64,000 nt of DNA from Companilactobacillus jidongensis (GCF_003946575.1 NZ_RHOP01000002.1:1-64000); one strand, 5' to 3'; counted from the first letter of the stretch, positions 50,488 through 60,138 are shown. Notes: generated by a model not told the origin, from the letters alone. Translations and numbers: made by a program.

Positions 50488-52017
50488 TTATGAAATTAAA
50501 ACTCCGACACTTAAGAATACCAAAATCAAAACAACTATCATCAATAATAGCTTCATAACAAACTTGATCCACTTATCAAAACCTATATTTACCATCGACA
50601 GAGATACTAAGATCAAACCTGTTGGAGCAATCAAACCAATTAAGCCTTGCCCCCAGTTATAAGCATCAATGATCAAGGCACGATCGATACCAACAACATC
50701 GGCTAACGGTGCCATGATAGGCATTGATAGCACGGCAAGTCCTGATGACGATTGAATAAAGAATCCTAGAATTATGTAGACAAAGAATAATACACAAATG
50801 AAGAGTATATTGTTCATCCCACTGATTTGGTTACTGAAGTAGTTCATGATCGTATCACTAACGTAACTATTTTCCATTACGATACCAACTGAACGTGCCA
50901 GTCCAACGGTTAATGCAACACCTAATAGGTCTGCAGCACCAGAAACGAAGCTCTGAACGAATTTTTTCTCACCAAGTCCTGCAACAAACACTAAGACATA
51001 AGTTACAGCTAGGAAGACTACAGCAATTTCTGTGAAGTACCAGCCGAGCTGTTGAACTCCCCAGATCATAACAACAAAACCTAATGCAAAGATAATCAAT
51101 GACAGTTTTTGGCGAAGCGTAAAGACTTTTTCTTCAGTCATATCTTCATCTAAGAACTGCTCACGATCAGCTTCCATCTGATCAGCAACTAATGAATTTG
51201 CCGGATCCTTACGGACCTTTTCACCATATCTAATCGTGTAAATAATTGAAATACCAACTGCAGCAACCCACATCAAGACTCTTAGCGGCATACCATCGGT
51301 AAAGGTAATACCAGCCGCATTCGATGCGATAACTGTTGAGAACGGATTAATCGTCGAACTCATCGTACCAATGGCAGTTCCCAGATAAACTGTCGCGATT
51401 GCGGTCAGTGTATCATATCCTGCCAGCAAGAATATTGGGATAAGGATTGGGTAAAACGCAATTGTTTCTTCGGCCAATCCAAAGGTCGTACCTCCCAAAG
51501 CAATCAATGACATGACAATGATGATCAGCCACTTCTGCTTACCATTCAATATTTCCGACAGACGTTTCATACCAGCATCCATTGCTCCAGTGGCATTAAC
51601 GATCCCGATAACCCCACCTAATATAAGAATAAAGACAATAATATCAACACTATCAACAATACCTTGAACTTGTGATGTTAGGAATTGATTGATAGTCCCA
51701 AAGACGCCACGCTTCGGTTTTTTGATTCCTTCATAAGAATTAGGAATCGCCGCCGGACGATAAATAGTTCCGTCCTTAAACTTAGACAACTTGATATTGA
51801 TCTTATACTTATCAAGCGTCTTCTTAGTTGCGGGCTCTTCTTTCACCTTACCTTTCGGATTGGTAATGACGAAAGCGTTGCTTTCAGAACTGTATTCAAG
51901 CGTTGAATACTTACCAGAAGGTATGAAGAAAGTTAAAGCCTGAACTGCAATTAAAACAATGACTATGACCGTATAGGCCGACGGAAAGGCGTGTTTTTTC
52001 TTTTTCGTAGTAGCCAT
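50488..52017 (-). CDS. YfcC family transporter
   Basis: 509 residues, about 12-13 transmembrane helices, with a large external loop after helix 1 (residues about 35-110). GGTTFGLAEETIAFYPILIPIFLLAGYD, GTMSSTINPFSTVIASNAAG and FFIQSSSGLAVLSMPIMAPLADVVG are the conserved YfcC/DcuC-like motifs. In lactic acid bacteria YfcC/ArcD-like carriers exchange basic amino acids or ornithine, but the substrate cannot be fixed here. Single gene. Confidence 0.85.
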   Translation of the reverse strand: MATTKKKKHAFPSAYTVIVIVLIAVQALTFFIPSGKYSTLEYSSESNAFVITNPKGKVKEEPATKKTLDKYKINIKLSKFKDGTIYRPAAIPNSYEGIKKPKRGVFGTINQFLTSQVQGIVDSVDIIVFILILGGVIGIVNATGAMDAGMKRLSEILNGKQKWLIIIVMSLIALGGTTFGLAEETIAFYPILIPIFLLAGYDTLTAIATVYLGTAIGTMSSTINPFSTVIASNAAGITFTDGMPLRVLMWVAAVGISIIYTIRYGEKVRKDPANSLVADQMEADREQFLDEDMTEEKVFTLRQKLSLIIFALGFVVMIWGVQQLGWYFTEIAVVFLAVTYVLVFVAGLGEKKFVQSFVSGAADLLGVALTVGLARSVGIVMENSYVSDTIMNYFSNQISGMNNILFICVLFFVYIILGFFIQSSSGLAVLSMPIMAPLADVVGIDRALIIDAYNWGQGLIGLIAPTGLILVSLSMVNIGFDKWIKFVMKLLLMIVVLILVFLSVGVLIS

Positions 52018-52130
52018 GATTTAATACCCCTTTTTCAAAATTTGACTAAACAAATTTAGTCCCATTTAAAAGTATATCATAGGTTATGCAAGCCTTTACA
52101 TAGATATTGTGAATTATTTAACTTTCAAAA

Positions 52131-52523
52131 TCATAATACCAACTGCCAAGTAACACCAAACTTATCAGTCACCCAAGTAGCCTTTTCATATTCACATATT
52201 GGTTCAGGTCCCATAACAATTGTCCCTTCGTTAGATAATGCATCGAATAATTCATCAAACTCATTTTCAGAGCTACATTCGACCATCAAAGAAAAGGACC
52301 AATTCAGATCTGGTGCCTTCTTGTCATGCTTCATATCCAAAAAATTAACGTCCATGCCATCAATGTTGAGCACACCTTGAAATACCTTGTCATTTTTGCC
52401 CTGTGGATCATCATCAAATTTGTCCATTTGAGTAATCTCAGCGTTTGGAATGATCTCCGCATAATAGCGCATCGCTACTTCAGAATTACCATTGAGAGTA
52501 ATAAATGGTGTAATTGATTTCAT
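52131..52523 (-). CDS. VOC-family (PhnB/glyoxalase-like) protein
   Basis: 130 residues: KSITPFITLNGNSEVAMRYYAEIIPNAEI at the start, DLNWSFSLMVECSSENEFDELFDAL in the middle and WVTDKFGVTWQLVL at the end, typical of the 3-demethylubiquinone-9 methyltransferase-like VOC proteins. Metal-ligand pattern incomplete, so it may be non-catalytic. Not related to phosphonate use despite the PhnB name. Confidence 0.85.
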   Translation of the reverse strand: MKSITPFITLNGNSEVAMRYYAEIIPNAEITQMDKFDDDPQGKNDKVFQGVLNIDGMDVNFLDMKHDKKAPDLNWSFSLMVECSSENEFDELFDALSNEGTIVMGPEPICEYEKATWVTDKFGVTWQLVL

Positions 52524-52688
52524 CTGAAAGACCTCCCATTTTTCAAAGAGAATAACATATTTTTTTAGAGAAGCTTTACTAAAACGGTCTAAAAATTTAT
52601 TTATAAAAGGTTATTACTAGCCAAATATACCAGTAAGATGATATTCTATCATTACTAAAAAATTATGATAACGATTAGGAGATGACCT

Positions 52689-53756
52689 ATGAAAATAACT
52701 ATTCAGAAAGAATTATTACAACTATTATCCTCAAATGTAGAACCAAAGATCAGTATTATTCTTCCGATTCATCCCGAAACTCCCCAAATCGAAAACAATA
52801 TTTTAACTTATAAAAATTTACTCAAAGATGTCAAAAAGGATTTGGAACTTAACTACCCTCGTCGTGACTGGAGTGAGATAGTCGCTAAACTAGACAACTT
52901 GATTCTTGACCGTGGCCTGTGGAACTCTGCCAGTCGATCTCTACTTATCTTTGGCAACAACGAGAATCTACAAATCTGCGAATTAAACCACGACGTACAA
53001 CCAAAGGCTCACGTCGGTAGTACTTTCTTGATTCAAGATTTATTCAGTCAAGAAGAATTAGCCGACAAGCCACAATACATCATTAATCTAAGCCGTGACC
53101 GTATTAACATTATCGACATTGCTAGTCTCAAGGCCATCGAATTTGCGGAAATTCATGCTAACTTCTCCGATTATTATTCCGACTTCGATGCTAATTCCAA
53201 CTTAAACTCTGGTTCATATGGTGGATTGAACGGTTCATACCATGGACACCGGACAAAATCTGAAGAACAACAAAAAGATCAGTTGATCTACTATCGTTAC
53301 TTAGATAGAGAACTATCCAAGATGCACAAAGAACAAGGTTTCAATTTCATTATTGCCGGATTGCCTGAAGTCCTTGATAATTACCTTAATAATTATGGCA
53401 ATGCCGATTACATATACGATGTGATTCACGGTTCAGTCATTAATCTCTCTCAGCGTGATTTAGCTAATAAGATTCAAAAAATTTTCCAAGATCAAAAAAT
53501 GATTACAACTCAAACACTAATGAAAGAGTACAATCAAGCTCATCGCCAAGACAAAGTCCTGAATGATGTCGACAGTATCTCACATGCTTTGAACAACGAA
53601 CGTGTAAAATCACTGATTTCATTTAACAATGGTGATTCATATTCAGTTGATCAAAATAAATTAATGCTACAAGCAACATTAAATAAAATTCATTGCCGGG
53701 TGCTTGAAACTCCTGAAAAGTCTGATTTGCCAACAATCAGTGCCATAGTCTACTAA
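52689..53756 (+). CDS. baeRF-family (bacterial archaeo-eukaryotic release-factor-like) protein
   Basis: 355 residues, soluble. The pattern KISIILPIHPETPQIENNILTYKNLLKDVKKDL at the N-terminus, a central PQYIINLSRDRINIIDIASLKAIEF and a Gly/Ser-rich loop followed by DRELSKMHKEQGFNFIIAGLPE match the baeRF6/7-like families of eRF1-fold proteins. They may act in ribosome rescue or translation stress; no experimental function is known to me. AGGAG precedes ATG 52689. Confidence 0.65.
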   Translation: MKITIQKELLQLLSSNVEPKISIILPIHPETPQIENNILTYKNLLKDVKKDLELNYPRRDWSEIVAKLDNLILDRGLWNSASRSLLIFGNNENLQICELNHDVQPKAHVGSTFLIQDLFSQEELADKPQYIINLSRDRINIIDIASLKAIEFAEIHANFSDYYSDFDANSNLNSGSYGGLNGSYHGHRTKSEEQQKDQLIYYRYLDRELSKMHKEQGFNFIIAGLPEVLDNYLNNYGNADYIYDVIHGSVINLSQRDLANKIQKIFQDQKMITTQTLMKEYNQAHRQDKVLNDVDSISHALNNERVKSLISFNNGDSYSVDQNKLMLQATLNKIHCRVLETPEKSDLPTISAIVY

Positions 53757-53758
53757 AT

Positions 53759-53797
53759 AAAACTGCTACTGAAATAATTCAGTAGCAGTTTTTTTAT
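53759..53797 (+). terminator. Terminator of the baeRF gene
   Basis: AAACTGCTACTGAA / TTCAGTAGCAGTTT stem with a 4-base loop and seven T. Confidence 0.9.
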
Positions 53798-53806
53798 GTT
53801 TTATTA

Positions 53807-53864
53807 TTGACAATCATTCGGTACCGAACTATAATCACTTTTGAAATAAAGGTTCGGTACCGAA
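53807..53864 (+). promoter_or_regulatory. Consensus promoter with two TTCGGTACCGAA operators
   Basis: TTGACA (53807-53812), 17-base spacer, TATAAT (53830-53835), all perfect. TTCGGTACCGAA occurs at 53817-53828, inside the spacer, and again at 53853-53864, just after the start site; centres 36 bases apart. Predicted operators of the MarR protein encoded immediately downstream. Confidence 0.85.
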
Positions 53865-53897
53865 TCAATTTATAATAATAGAAATGAGGAATTTAAT

Positions 53898-54599
53898 ATG
53901 AGTACATTAACAGATGATTTGATGAAACAATTACACTTTATCAGTGAGGCCAGTAACAACTACATGCATCAGAATAAACAACGACTGTCCGGCCAACAAC
54001 GAGTACTAGCAATTCTGCGCTTGGAAGATGGACTAAGCCAACGCTACCTAACAGAAGTACTAGATCTGCGTCCTAGTTCTGTAGCTGAATTACTAAAAAA
54101 ATTAGAAACAAACGGCGACATCACTCGTAAAGAAGATGATAATGACAAACGTACTAAGTTAGTTTATTTAACTGAAGTTGGTCGTAAAAAAGCCGATGAA
54201 AATGCATCCCTCAAAGATGAGGATTATAGTGATACCTTCTTCGCGGGACTAAACGACGATGAAAAGCAATCATTCAGCGATAACTTAACTAAAATTGCTA
54301 ATGGTTGGGACGACGATTTCAAACAACAAACTGACAAGTTCGTTGACCCGATGGATCGGATGCAACAAATGCAAAAAGTTCACGAAACGATGATGGCAAA
54401 ATTTGGAAATGATTGGCAAGATATGTCACCTGAGGACATGCGTCATCAAATGCGCAAACAAATGCGTAAGGCTATGAAAAATGGTGATATTCCCGAAAGC
54501 TATGGCATGGGAATGGGATTCATGCCTGGTATGATGAATCACGATTGTGGTAACCATAGAGATCACAGAAATCGTAGACCCAACAATTTCAGATTTTAA
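53898..54599 (+). CDS. MarR family regulator with Met/His-rich C-terminal tail
   Basis: 233 residues. The winged-helix domain (LSGQQRVLAILRLEDGLSQRYLTEVLDLRPSSVAELLKKLETNGDITRKEDDNDKRTKLVYLTEVG) is standard MarR. Residues about 150-233 form an extra tail rich in Met, Gln, His and Arg (DRMQQMQKVHETMMAKFG, GMGMGFMPGMMNHDCGNH), unusual for MarR and suggestive of metal or hydrophobic-ligand contact. It heads an operon with the ABC exporter and likely represses its own promoter. Confidence 0.88.
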   Translation: MSTLTDDLMKQLHFISEASNNYMHQNKQRLSGQQRVLAILRLEDGLSQRYLTEVLDLRPSSVAELLKKLETNGDITRKEDDNDKRTKLVYLTEVGRKKADENASLKDEDYSDTFFAGLNDDEKQSFSDNLTKIANGWDDDFKQQTDKFVDPMDRMQQMQKVHETMMAKFGNDWQDMSPEDMRHQMRKQMRKAMKNGDIPESYGMGMGFMPGMMNHDCGNHRDHRNRRPNNFRF

Positions 54600-54626
54600 T
54601 TTTTGATAATTTAGAGGATATAAATA

Positions 54627-56393
54627 ATGCGTAGTGAAGCAGTTATGAGACGAGATCTGCCACGTTCAAAAGGCAATATCAAACTCAAAGAATTTTTACA
54701 ATTGATCAACAGTGTAAACCCTAAAAAAGGAATCTTCATTTTGGGATTACTACTAAGTTTAGTTACTAGTGGAGCCAGCTTAGTTGTACCACAGTTAACC
54801 AAAGGACTAGTTGATACTAGCCAACTGGCCAAAATCGACGGCAAGATGCTAGCGGTTTTGATACTGGCGTTTGCAATTCAACTGGGGTTTGGAACTATTG
54901 GCGGATTTCTTCTACGTTATGTCGGAGAAAGTGCCGTTAAAACATTACGTGAAAAGCTTTGGAATCACCTTCTGAAACTCCCCGTCAGTTATTTCGACGA
55001 TCACAAATCAGGTGAAAGCAGTTCGCGATTAGTCAACGACACATCTGTTATCAAAGACCTAGTAACTTCTCAATTCCCTAACTTCATTACCGGTGGAATT
55101 CAACTAGTCGGATCCATGATCATTCTATTCATAATGGATTGGAAAATGGCCGCTATTATGTTTAGTGCTGTGCCTATTTTTGCATTGATCCTATTACCAG
55201 TAGGAAGAATCCTGTCAAAACTTGGTCGTCAACTTCAAGCAGCTACTGCAGATTTCAATGCCGATGCTAGTGAAAAATTATCTGAAGTTCGTTTGATCAA
55301 ATCTAGCAACGGTGAAGCATTTGAAAAAACAACTGGTGGCGGTTTTATCAACAACATCTTCACACTAGGCGTTAAAGATGCCAAAGTCGAAGCCGTCCTC
55401 CAGCCTATTATGATGACTGCCATGTTAGGAATTTTCGTTGGTATATTAGGTTACGGCGCTGTTAGAGTTCAATCCGGAACTATGACTAGTGGTGCATTAG
55501 TTGCCTTCCTACTGTATCTATTCAATATTATCGCACCTGTGACTAGCTTTGCGACTTTCTTCTCTCAAGTTCAAAAAGCTATGGGATCAACTGAACGAAT
55601 TCAAGAGATTCTTAATACTGAACTAGAACCAGTTGAAGACGGCGACAAACTTGATGTTGAAGGTAAAACTATTACTGCTAATAACATTTCCTTCAGTTAC
55701 GAACCTAATCATCCTATTTTGACCAATGTTTCGTTTGAAGCTAAACCTAATACGGTTATCGCTTTTGCGGGGCCAAGTGGTGGCGGTAAATCAACTCTAT
55801 TTTCACTTCTAGAACGTTTTTACAAACCTACAAGTGGTCAATTAACCGTTGGAAACAGCAATATCGAAAATATTAACGTATCAAATTGGCGTTCACAAAT
55901 TGGTTACGTCTCACAAGATAGTGCCGTGTTTGCTGGAACGATTCGTGATAATCTTCAATATGGATTAGATAAAACTCTGACAGATGACGAACTATGGCAC
56001 GGACTTGAGCTGGCTTATGCCGACAAATTTGTTAAAGAATTTCCTGAACAGTTAAACACTCAAATTGGTGAAAGAGGGGTTAAATTGTCAGGTGGTCAAA
56101 AGCAACGTATCGCCATTGCTCGAGCCTTCTTACGTGACCCTAAGGTTCTAATGTTAGATGAAGCGACTGCCAGTCTAGATTCTGAATCAGAAGAAAAAGT
56201 TCAATGTGCTTTGGAACAACTAATGATTGGTCGGACAACACTAGTTATCGCTCATCGATTATCCACAATCGTTGGTGCTGACCAAATCTACTTCATTGAA
56301 CATGGCCAAGTTACTGGTCATGGCACACATACAGAATTAATTGCGCATCACAAACTATATGCGCAATATGTAAATGAACAAATGGTTAACTAA
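54627..56393 (+). CDS. ABC-type multidrug exporter (fused permease-ATPase)
   Basis: 588 residues, half-transporter with six transmembrane helices (about 30-320) then an ATPase domain: Walker A AGPSGGGKSTLFSLL, ABC signature LSGGQKQRIAIARAFL, Walker B KVLMLDEATASLDSES, switch His IAHRLSTIVGAD. It acts as a homodimer or with a partner not found here. Co-transcribed with MarR 27 bases upstream, implying substrate-inducible drug or peptide export. Confidence 0.93.
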   Translation: MRSEAVMRRDLPRSKGNIKLKEFLQLINSVNPKKGIFILGLLLSLVTSGASLVVPQLTKGLVDTSQLAKIDGKMLAVLILAFAIQLGFGTIGGFLLRYVGESAVKTLREKLWNHLLKLPVSYFDDHKSGESSSRLVNDTSVIKDLVTSQFPNFITGGIQLVGSMIILFIMDWKMAAIMFSAVPIFALILLPVGRILSKLGRQLQAATADFNADASEKLSEVRLIKSSNGEAFEKTTGGGFINNIFTLGVKDAKVEAVLQPIMMTAMLGIFVGILGYGAVRVQSGTMTSGALVAFLLYLFNIIAPVTSFATFFSQVQKAMGSTERIQEILNTELEPVEDGDKLDVEGKTITANNISFSYEPNHPILTNVSFEAKPNTVIAFAGPSGGGKSTLFSLLERFYKPTSGQLTVGNSNIENINVSNWRSQIGYVSQDSAVFAGTIRDNLQYGLDKTLTDDELWHGLELAYADKFVKEFPEQLNTQIGERGVKLSGGQKQRIAIARAFLRDPKVLMLDEATASLDSESEEKVQCALEQLMIGRTTLVIAHRLSTIVGADQIYFIEHGQVTGHGTHTELIAHHKLYAQYVNEQMVN

Positions 56394-56423
56394 AAATAGC
56401 CTGCCGAATTCGGCAGGCTATTT
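56394..56423. terminator. Bidirectional terminator (perfect palindrome)
   Basis: AAATAGCCTGCCGAA / TTCGGCAGGCTATTT between the convergent exporter and thiamine-transporter genes. Confidence 0.85.
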
Positions 56424-57162
56424 ATTTGTCTAAACTGTTAATAATCTGTTTCTTATAATTCAAAAATTCCTTTGATAATAAAAAGTTCTTCGCTTTTTTT
56501 GATCCACTATCGATTTCAATACTTTCAAAACTATCGACCTGGCTGCCCTTTAAGACATAAACTCGATTGGATAGTTTTATCGCTTCATCAATATCATGCG
56601 TGATAAACAAAGTCGTTAATCCAAGATTCTTATGAATCTTCAAATACCATGATTGTATTTCTGACTTCGTAAATGTGTCTAAAGCACTAAAGGGTTCGTC
56701 CAATAAAATCAAATTGGCAGAAAACAAGTAAGTTCTCAACAAAGCAATTCGTTGCCGCATCCCTCCAGATAATTCATCCGGATATGACTTTCTCACCATC
56801 TCAAATCCAAATTCCTTTAACAATTCATCCGCCTGAATCAATGCTTGTTTCTTCTTACACCCCTTTAATAACAATGGCAATGCCACATTCTGTTCCACTG
56901 TCTTATATGGCAGTAACAAGTCTTTCTGGAGCATATACGAAACATTACCAGGATGGTTCAAGATCGATTTATCATCCAAATATACTTCACCCTGACCAGG
57001 ATCTAGTAATCCGGCAATAATATTGAACAAAGTTGATTTACCGACGCCACTAGGACCCACAATACTGACGATCTCATGCTCATCAACATAAAAGCTCAAA
57101 TCATTCAGTATCTTCTTGTATTCAAAACTCTTTGAAATATGTTCTACGACTAATTTTGGCAT
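56422..57162 (-). CDS. thiZ: Thiamine-precursor ABC transporter ATPase (ThiZ-like)
   Basis: 246 residues. Walker A GPSGVGKSTLFNII, signature LSGGMRQRIALLRTYL, Walker B NLILLDEPFSALDTF, switch FITHDIDEAI. The family is the SsuB/TauB/ThiZ group; the ThiY-like partner and TPP riboswitch fix the substrate as a thiamine precursor. Last gene of the operon. Confidence 0.88.
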   Translation of the reverse strand: MPKLVVEHISKSFEYKKILNDLSFYVDEHEIVSIVGPSGVGKSTLFNIIAGLLDPGQGEVYLDDKSILNHPGNVSYMLQKDLLLPYKTVEQNVALPLLLKGCKKKQALIQADELLKEFGFEMVRKSYPDELSGGMRQRIALLRTYLFSANLILLDEPFSALDTFTKSEIQSWYLKIHKNLGLTTLFITHDIDEAIKLSNRVYVLKGSQVDSFESIEIDSGSKKAKNFLLSKEFLNYKKQIINSLDK

Positions 57163-57166
57163 GCAA

Positions 57167-58168
57167 TTACTCCGGTAAATACTTATCAGTAAAACCAGTA
57201 TTATTTGGAATCTTGTTCTTAACTAATTTATTCTCACCTAACCAGTCATAGAAGGCATTCCAACGTTGTGGATCAATGTAACCCCAACGTGACTGTTCAG
57301 CCTTATATTGCTTAGAGATCCATGCTTGACTGGCTTGAACTAGCTTATTATTTAATTCCGGAACTTGTTTAACTAGAATGTTAGCTGCTGCTTTAGGATG
57401 ATCAACCGAGTAATCATAGCCCTGTGAAGTGGCCTTCAAGAATTTCTTAGCTGTATCAGGATCCTTCTTCAAGAACGAATTATTCGAAATAACAACCGGT
57501 GTGTAATAATCAAAGGTTGAATTTAAATCTTTGAAATAGAAGTAGTCTACTGGCACTTTTTGTTGCTTAGCAGAAATACCTCCCCAACCATAGAAGACCC
57601 AGATTGCATCTGCTTGTTTTTCTTTCAGTGCCTTTGGCTCATCCACAATATTATTTGGAATCATTTTTAACTTGCTGTAATCTCCACCATCTTGTTCCAT
57701 GACATTCTTGATCATTGCTTTTTCGATCGGTGAATCCCAGGTTGCATAGGTCTTTCCTTCTAACCCCTTAGGGCGATCGATACCATCACCTTTACGTGAC
57801 ATAATGCCTGATGTATTGTGCTGCATGATAGCCGCTACAGCAGTGATTGGCAATGGTTTCTTGGAAGCATAGTTAGCTGCTAACGTATCTTGAGCTGAAA
57901 TACCAAAATCAGCCTTACCACTGGCTACAATCGAACTCGCATCACCATCTGATGGTTGAACAATTTTTACATCCAAACCTTGTTTCTTAAAATACCCCTT
58001 TTGTTTAGCAACGTATAAACCAGTATGATTCGTATTCGGTGTCCAATCAAGTACGATCGTTACCTTTTTTAAATCTTTAGCTGCTTGTTTTGAATTTGCC
58101 TTATTACTACATCCCGCAAAAATTGTAAAAATACTTAAAATCAATAATACTTTCCATTTTAACTTCAT
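57167..58168 (-). CDS. thiY: Thiamine-precursor (HMP-type) substrate-binding lipoprotein (ThiY-like)
   Basis: 333 residues from ATG 58168, preceded by GGGGGAA; the ORF extension to 58219 overlaps the permease and is rejected. Lipoprotein signal KWKVLLILSIFTIFAGC. The NMT1/THI5 signature VTIVLDWTPNTNHTGLYVAKQKGYFKKQGLDV and the pocket segment GKADFGISAQDTLAANYA mark a formyl-aminopyrimidine/HMP-binding protein. Confidence 0.9.
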   Translation of the reverse strand: MKLKWKVLLILSIFTIFAGCSNKANSKQAAKDLKKVTIVLDWTPNTNHTGLYVAKQKGYFKKQGLDVKIVQPSDGDASSIVASGKADFGISAQDTLAANYASKKPLPITAVAAIMQHNTSGIMSRKGDGIDRPKGLEGKTYATWDSPIEKAMIKNVMEQDGGDYSKLKMIPNNIVDEPKALKEKQADAIWVFYGWGGISAKQQKVPVDYFYFKDLNSTFDYYTPVVISNNSFLKKDPDTAKKFLKATSQGYDYSVDHPKAAANILVKQVPELNNKLVQASQAWISKQYKAEQSRWGYIDPQRWNAFYDWLGENKLVKNKIPNNTGFTDKYLPE

Positions 58169-58184
58169 GTTGTTCCCCCGTAAT

Positions 58185-58946
58185 TTAATTCCTTTTCCAA
58201 GGCATACTATATTTTTCAATCACATTAACCACTGCAACCAATAACAAACTTATAATTGAGATCAGAAATATCACTGCAAACATCTTGTCAAAGTCATATG
58301 ACTTGCGAACTCGCGTCATGTAGACACCCAGACCAACAAATCCTCCCAGCCATTCTGAGATAACTGCACCGATAACTGCGTAAGTAACTGCGATTCGTAA
58401 CGCTGAAAAGAAATCTCCTAAACTAGCCGGCAATTTGATATGAGTAAAGATTTGAAATTGATTAGCACCCATTGATCGTAATAACCGTATTTCATCCGCA
58501 TCAACTGACGAAAATCCATTCAACATCGCTACCGATACTGGAAAAAATATCGTGATAACGATCAAGACTACTTTTGGCATAATTCCAAATCCAAACCAAA
58601 TCGTTAATAACGGTGCGATTGCTACTGTGGGAATTGTTTGAGTCAAGACTAGTACTGGATACAGCGCATCTTTGACGCTCTTGAAATGATCCATGAATAT
58701 TGCTGCAATAATTCCTAAACTGACACCCGAGATCAACCCGACTACTGCCTCAACCAACGTGACTTTAGCGTGAAATACCAGTAAGTGAAAATCACTGATA
58801 AACGCCTGAACAACTTGTAATGGCGACGGAAGCATAAAATCCGGTACTAACTTAAAAAAGCTCGCTGACTGCCAGATAATAATTACTAAAACTACCGAAA
58901 GAATTGAGTAAATATTAATGTTGGTGCTTCTTTGTTTTTTTCTCAA
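58185..58946 (-). CDS. thiX: Thiamine-precursor ABC transporter permease (ThiX-like)
   Basis: 253 residues, about six transmembrane helices. TTG start at 58946 with GGGGAAG 9 bases upstream, overlapping the end of the previous gene by 32 bases. ALYPVLVLTQTIPTVAIAPLLTIWFGFG and the EAA loop LLRSMGANQFQIFTHIKLPASLGDFFSALRIA are typical of SsuC/ThiX permeases. Confidence 0.9.
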   Translation of the reverse strand: MRKKQRSTNINIYSILSVVLVIIIWQSASFFKLVPDFMLPSPLQVVQAFISDFHLLVFHAKVTLVEAVVGLISGVSLGIIAAIFMDHFKSVKDALYPVLVLTQTIPTVAIAPLLTIWFGFGIMPKVVLIVITIFFPVSVAMLNGFSSVDADEIRLLRSMGANQFQIFTHIKLPASLGDFFSALRIAVTYAVIGAVISEWLGGFVGLGVYMTRVRKSYDFDKMFAVIFLISIISLLLVAVVNVIEKYSMPWKRN

Positions 58947-59211
58947 TACTCAAGACTTCCCCTTCTGGCTTATACACAATCTTAATATATGCAGAAACAC
59001 TAGGTGCACCAGCTTCAATGGCAACAAGCTGACATTTTTTAACGATTTCCATTAACTCATCGTATTCGCCTTCGATTGAAGTCTCAAAAGCTCCAACTTG
59101 ATAATTCAAACCAGTACTGGCAATATAAGCAATAACCTTATCTACAATACCGATCAAGTTATCTTCATCCTTGGCGTTTGGTAAAACTTGAATTGCTACA
59201 CTAGCTTCCAT
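58915..59211 (-). CDS. Thiamine-binding protein, MTH1187/YkoF-like
   Basis: 98 residues, MTH1187 (DUF77) family: ASVAIQVLPNAKDEDNLIGIVDKVIAYIASTGLNYQVGAFETSIEGEYDELMEIVKKCQLVAIEAG. These small proteins bind thiamine or its pyrimidine moiety and recur at the head of thiXYZ operons. First gene after the TPP riboswitch. The C-terminal 15 residues are Lys-rich and overlap the permease start. Confidence 0.88.
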   Translation of the reverse strand: MEASVAIQVLPNAKDEDNLIGIVDKVIAYIASTGLNYQVGAFETSIEGEYDELMEIVKKCQLVAIEAGAPSVSAYIKIVYKPEGEVLSIEKKTKKHQH

Positions 59212-59239
59212 ATTGATTTCCCCATTTCAATTATTTATA

Positions 59240-59273
59240 AAAAAAGACACTCCCCCAGAATAGAGAAATGCCG
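59240..59273 (-). terminator. Riboswitch-controlled terminator
   Basis: On the minus strand GGCATTTCTC and GGGGAGTGTC form a GU-rich stem followed by seven T, directly between the TPP aptamer and the first gene; the expected expression platform. Confidence 0.7.
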
Positions 59274-59292
59274 AATTCGTCAACTAAATGAC

Positions 59293-59375
59293 TCGCTCCC
59301 TACGCTGGTATTGACCAACAGGTTCAAAGGGTCAGGTTATACCTTCTCAACGCATACGCGTTCCCCTGCAAAATA
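59293..59375 (-). ncRNA. TPP riboswitch (THI element)
   Basis: The minus strand contains the conserved THI-box blocks in order: CAGGGGAACGC, GTTGAGAAGG, ACCCTTTGAACCTG and AATACCAGCGTAGGGA. It senses thiamine pyrophosphate and, with the terminator at 59240-59273, shuts off the MTH1187-thiXYZ operon. Confidence 0.93.
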
Positions 59376-59444
59376 TTATATTGCTCCTAAAATGATGTAC
59401 TTGTGATATATCTGCTGCTTTAGGACTCCCAAAGATTACAGGAT

Positions 59445-59498
59445 GAAAAAAGGCCTGTCAATTTATCAACAATGGACTTATTGATTCATGACAGACCT
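59445..59498 (-). terminator. Terminator of the SRAP gene
   Basis: GGTCTGTCA / TGACAGGCC on the minus strand with a partly paired inner loop and six T. It separates the SRAP gene from the TPP-riboswitch promoter region. Confidence 0.75.
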
Positions 59499-59568
59499 AC
59501 ACATCGTGCTATGATTGAATTTTTATCTAAATTTTTACCTAGTTATTATATTAACGTATAACCATATA

Positions 59569-60138
59569 TTAATTATTAAATGGCACTGATTCTAGCATTG
59601 GCATTGGCGAATTCAAAAATTCAATGGCAAATTTTTGATCGTAGATCCAGGATTTAATTTGCGTCTTTTGTAAAATCAATGGCATCCGATCATGAATTTT
59701 TATCATTGAATCATTGGGTGCAGTTGTCAGCAAGACACTATGTGGTTCCCCATCAAAATTCTTATAACAACCGGCAATATAGAGTGTTTCAGGATCACTA
59801 CCATAATTAAAACGATGTTTAACTTTGTCATCCGACCATTCAAAAAATCCTGTCGTGGGATATACACAACGCCTATTCATAAATGACTCCGCAAACATTG
59901 GCTTTTGCATAATCGTCTCTGAACGAGCATTGATCACATTTTGACCTTGTTTAAATCCGGGAAATCCCCATTTCATCGTTACAACTTGGACCTGATTTGT
60001 ACCAGATCTAACGATTGCTGTTTGATCTGTGGGAAAGATTTCTCCAGTCTTAGGCTCATAGCCGTTTTCCACAGCTAACTGATAGATTTTGTTGATTTCG
60101 TCATTATCATTGGGTTGAAAAGTAAATCTTCCACACAT
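59569..60138 (-). CDS. SOS response-associated peptidase family protein (SRAP/YedK/HMCES)
   Basis: 189 residues. Cys 2 in MCGRFTF is the residue that cross-links to abasic sites. NARSETIMQKPMF, TGFFEWSD and the active-site His in MIKIHDRMPLILQ complete the signature. It protects abasic sites in single-stranded DNA. Single gene with its own terminator; no LexA box noted. Confidence 0.93.
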   Translation of the reverse strand: MCGRFTFQPNDNDEINKIYQLAVENGYEPKTGEIFPTDQTAIVRSGTNQVQVVTMKWGFPGFKQGQNVINARSETIMQKPMFAESFMNRRCVYPTTGFFEWSDDKVKHRFNYGSDPETLYIAGCYKNFDGEPHSVLLTTAPNDSMIKIHDRMPLILQKTQIKSWIYDQKFAIEFLNSPMPMLESVPFNN

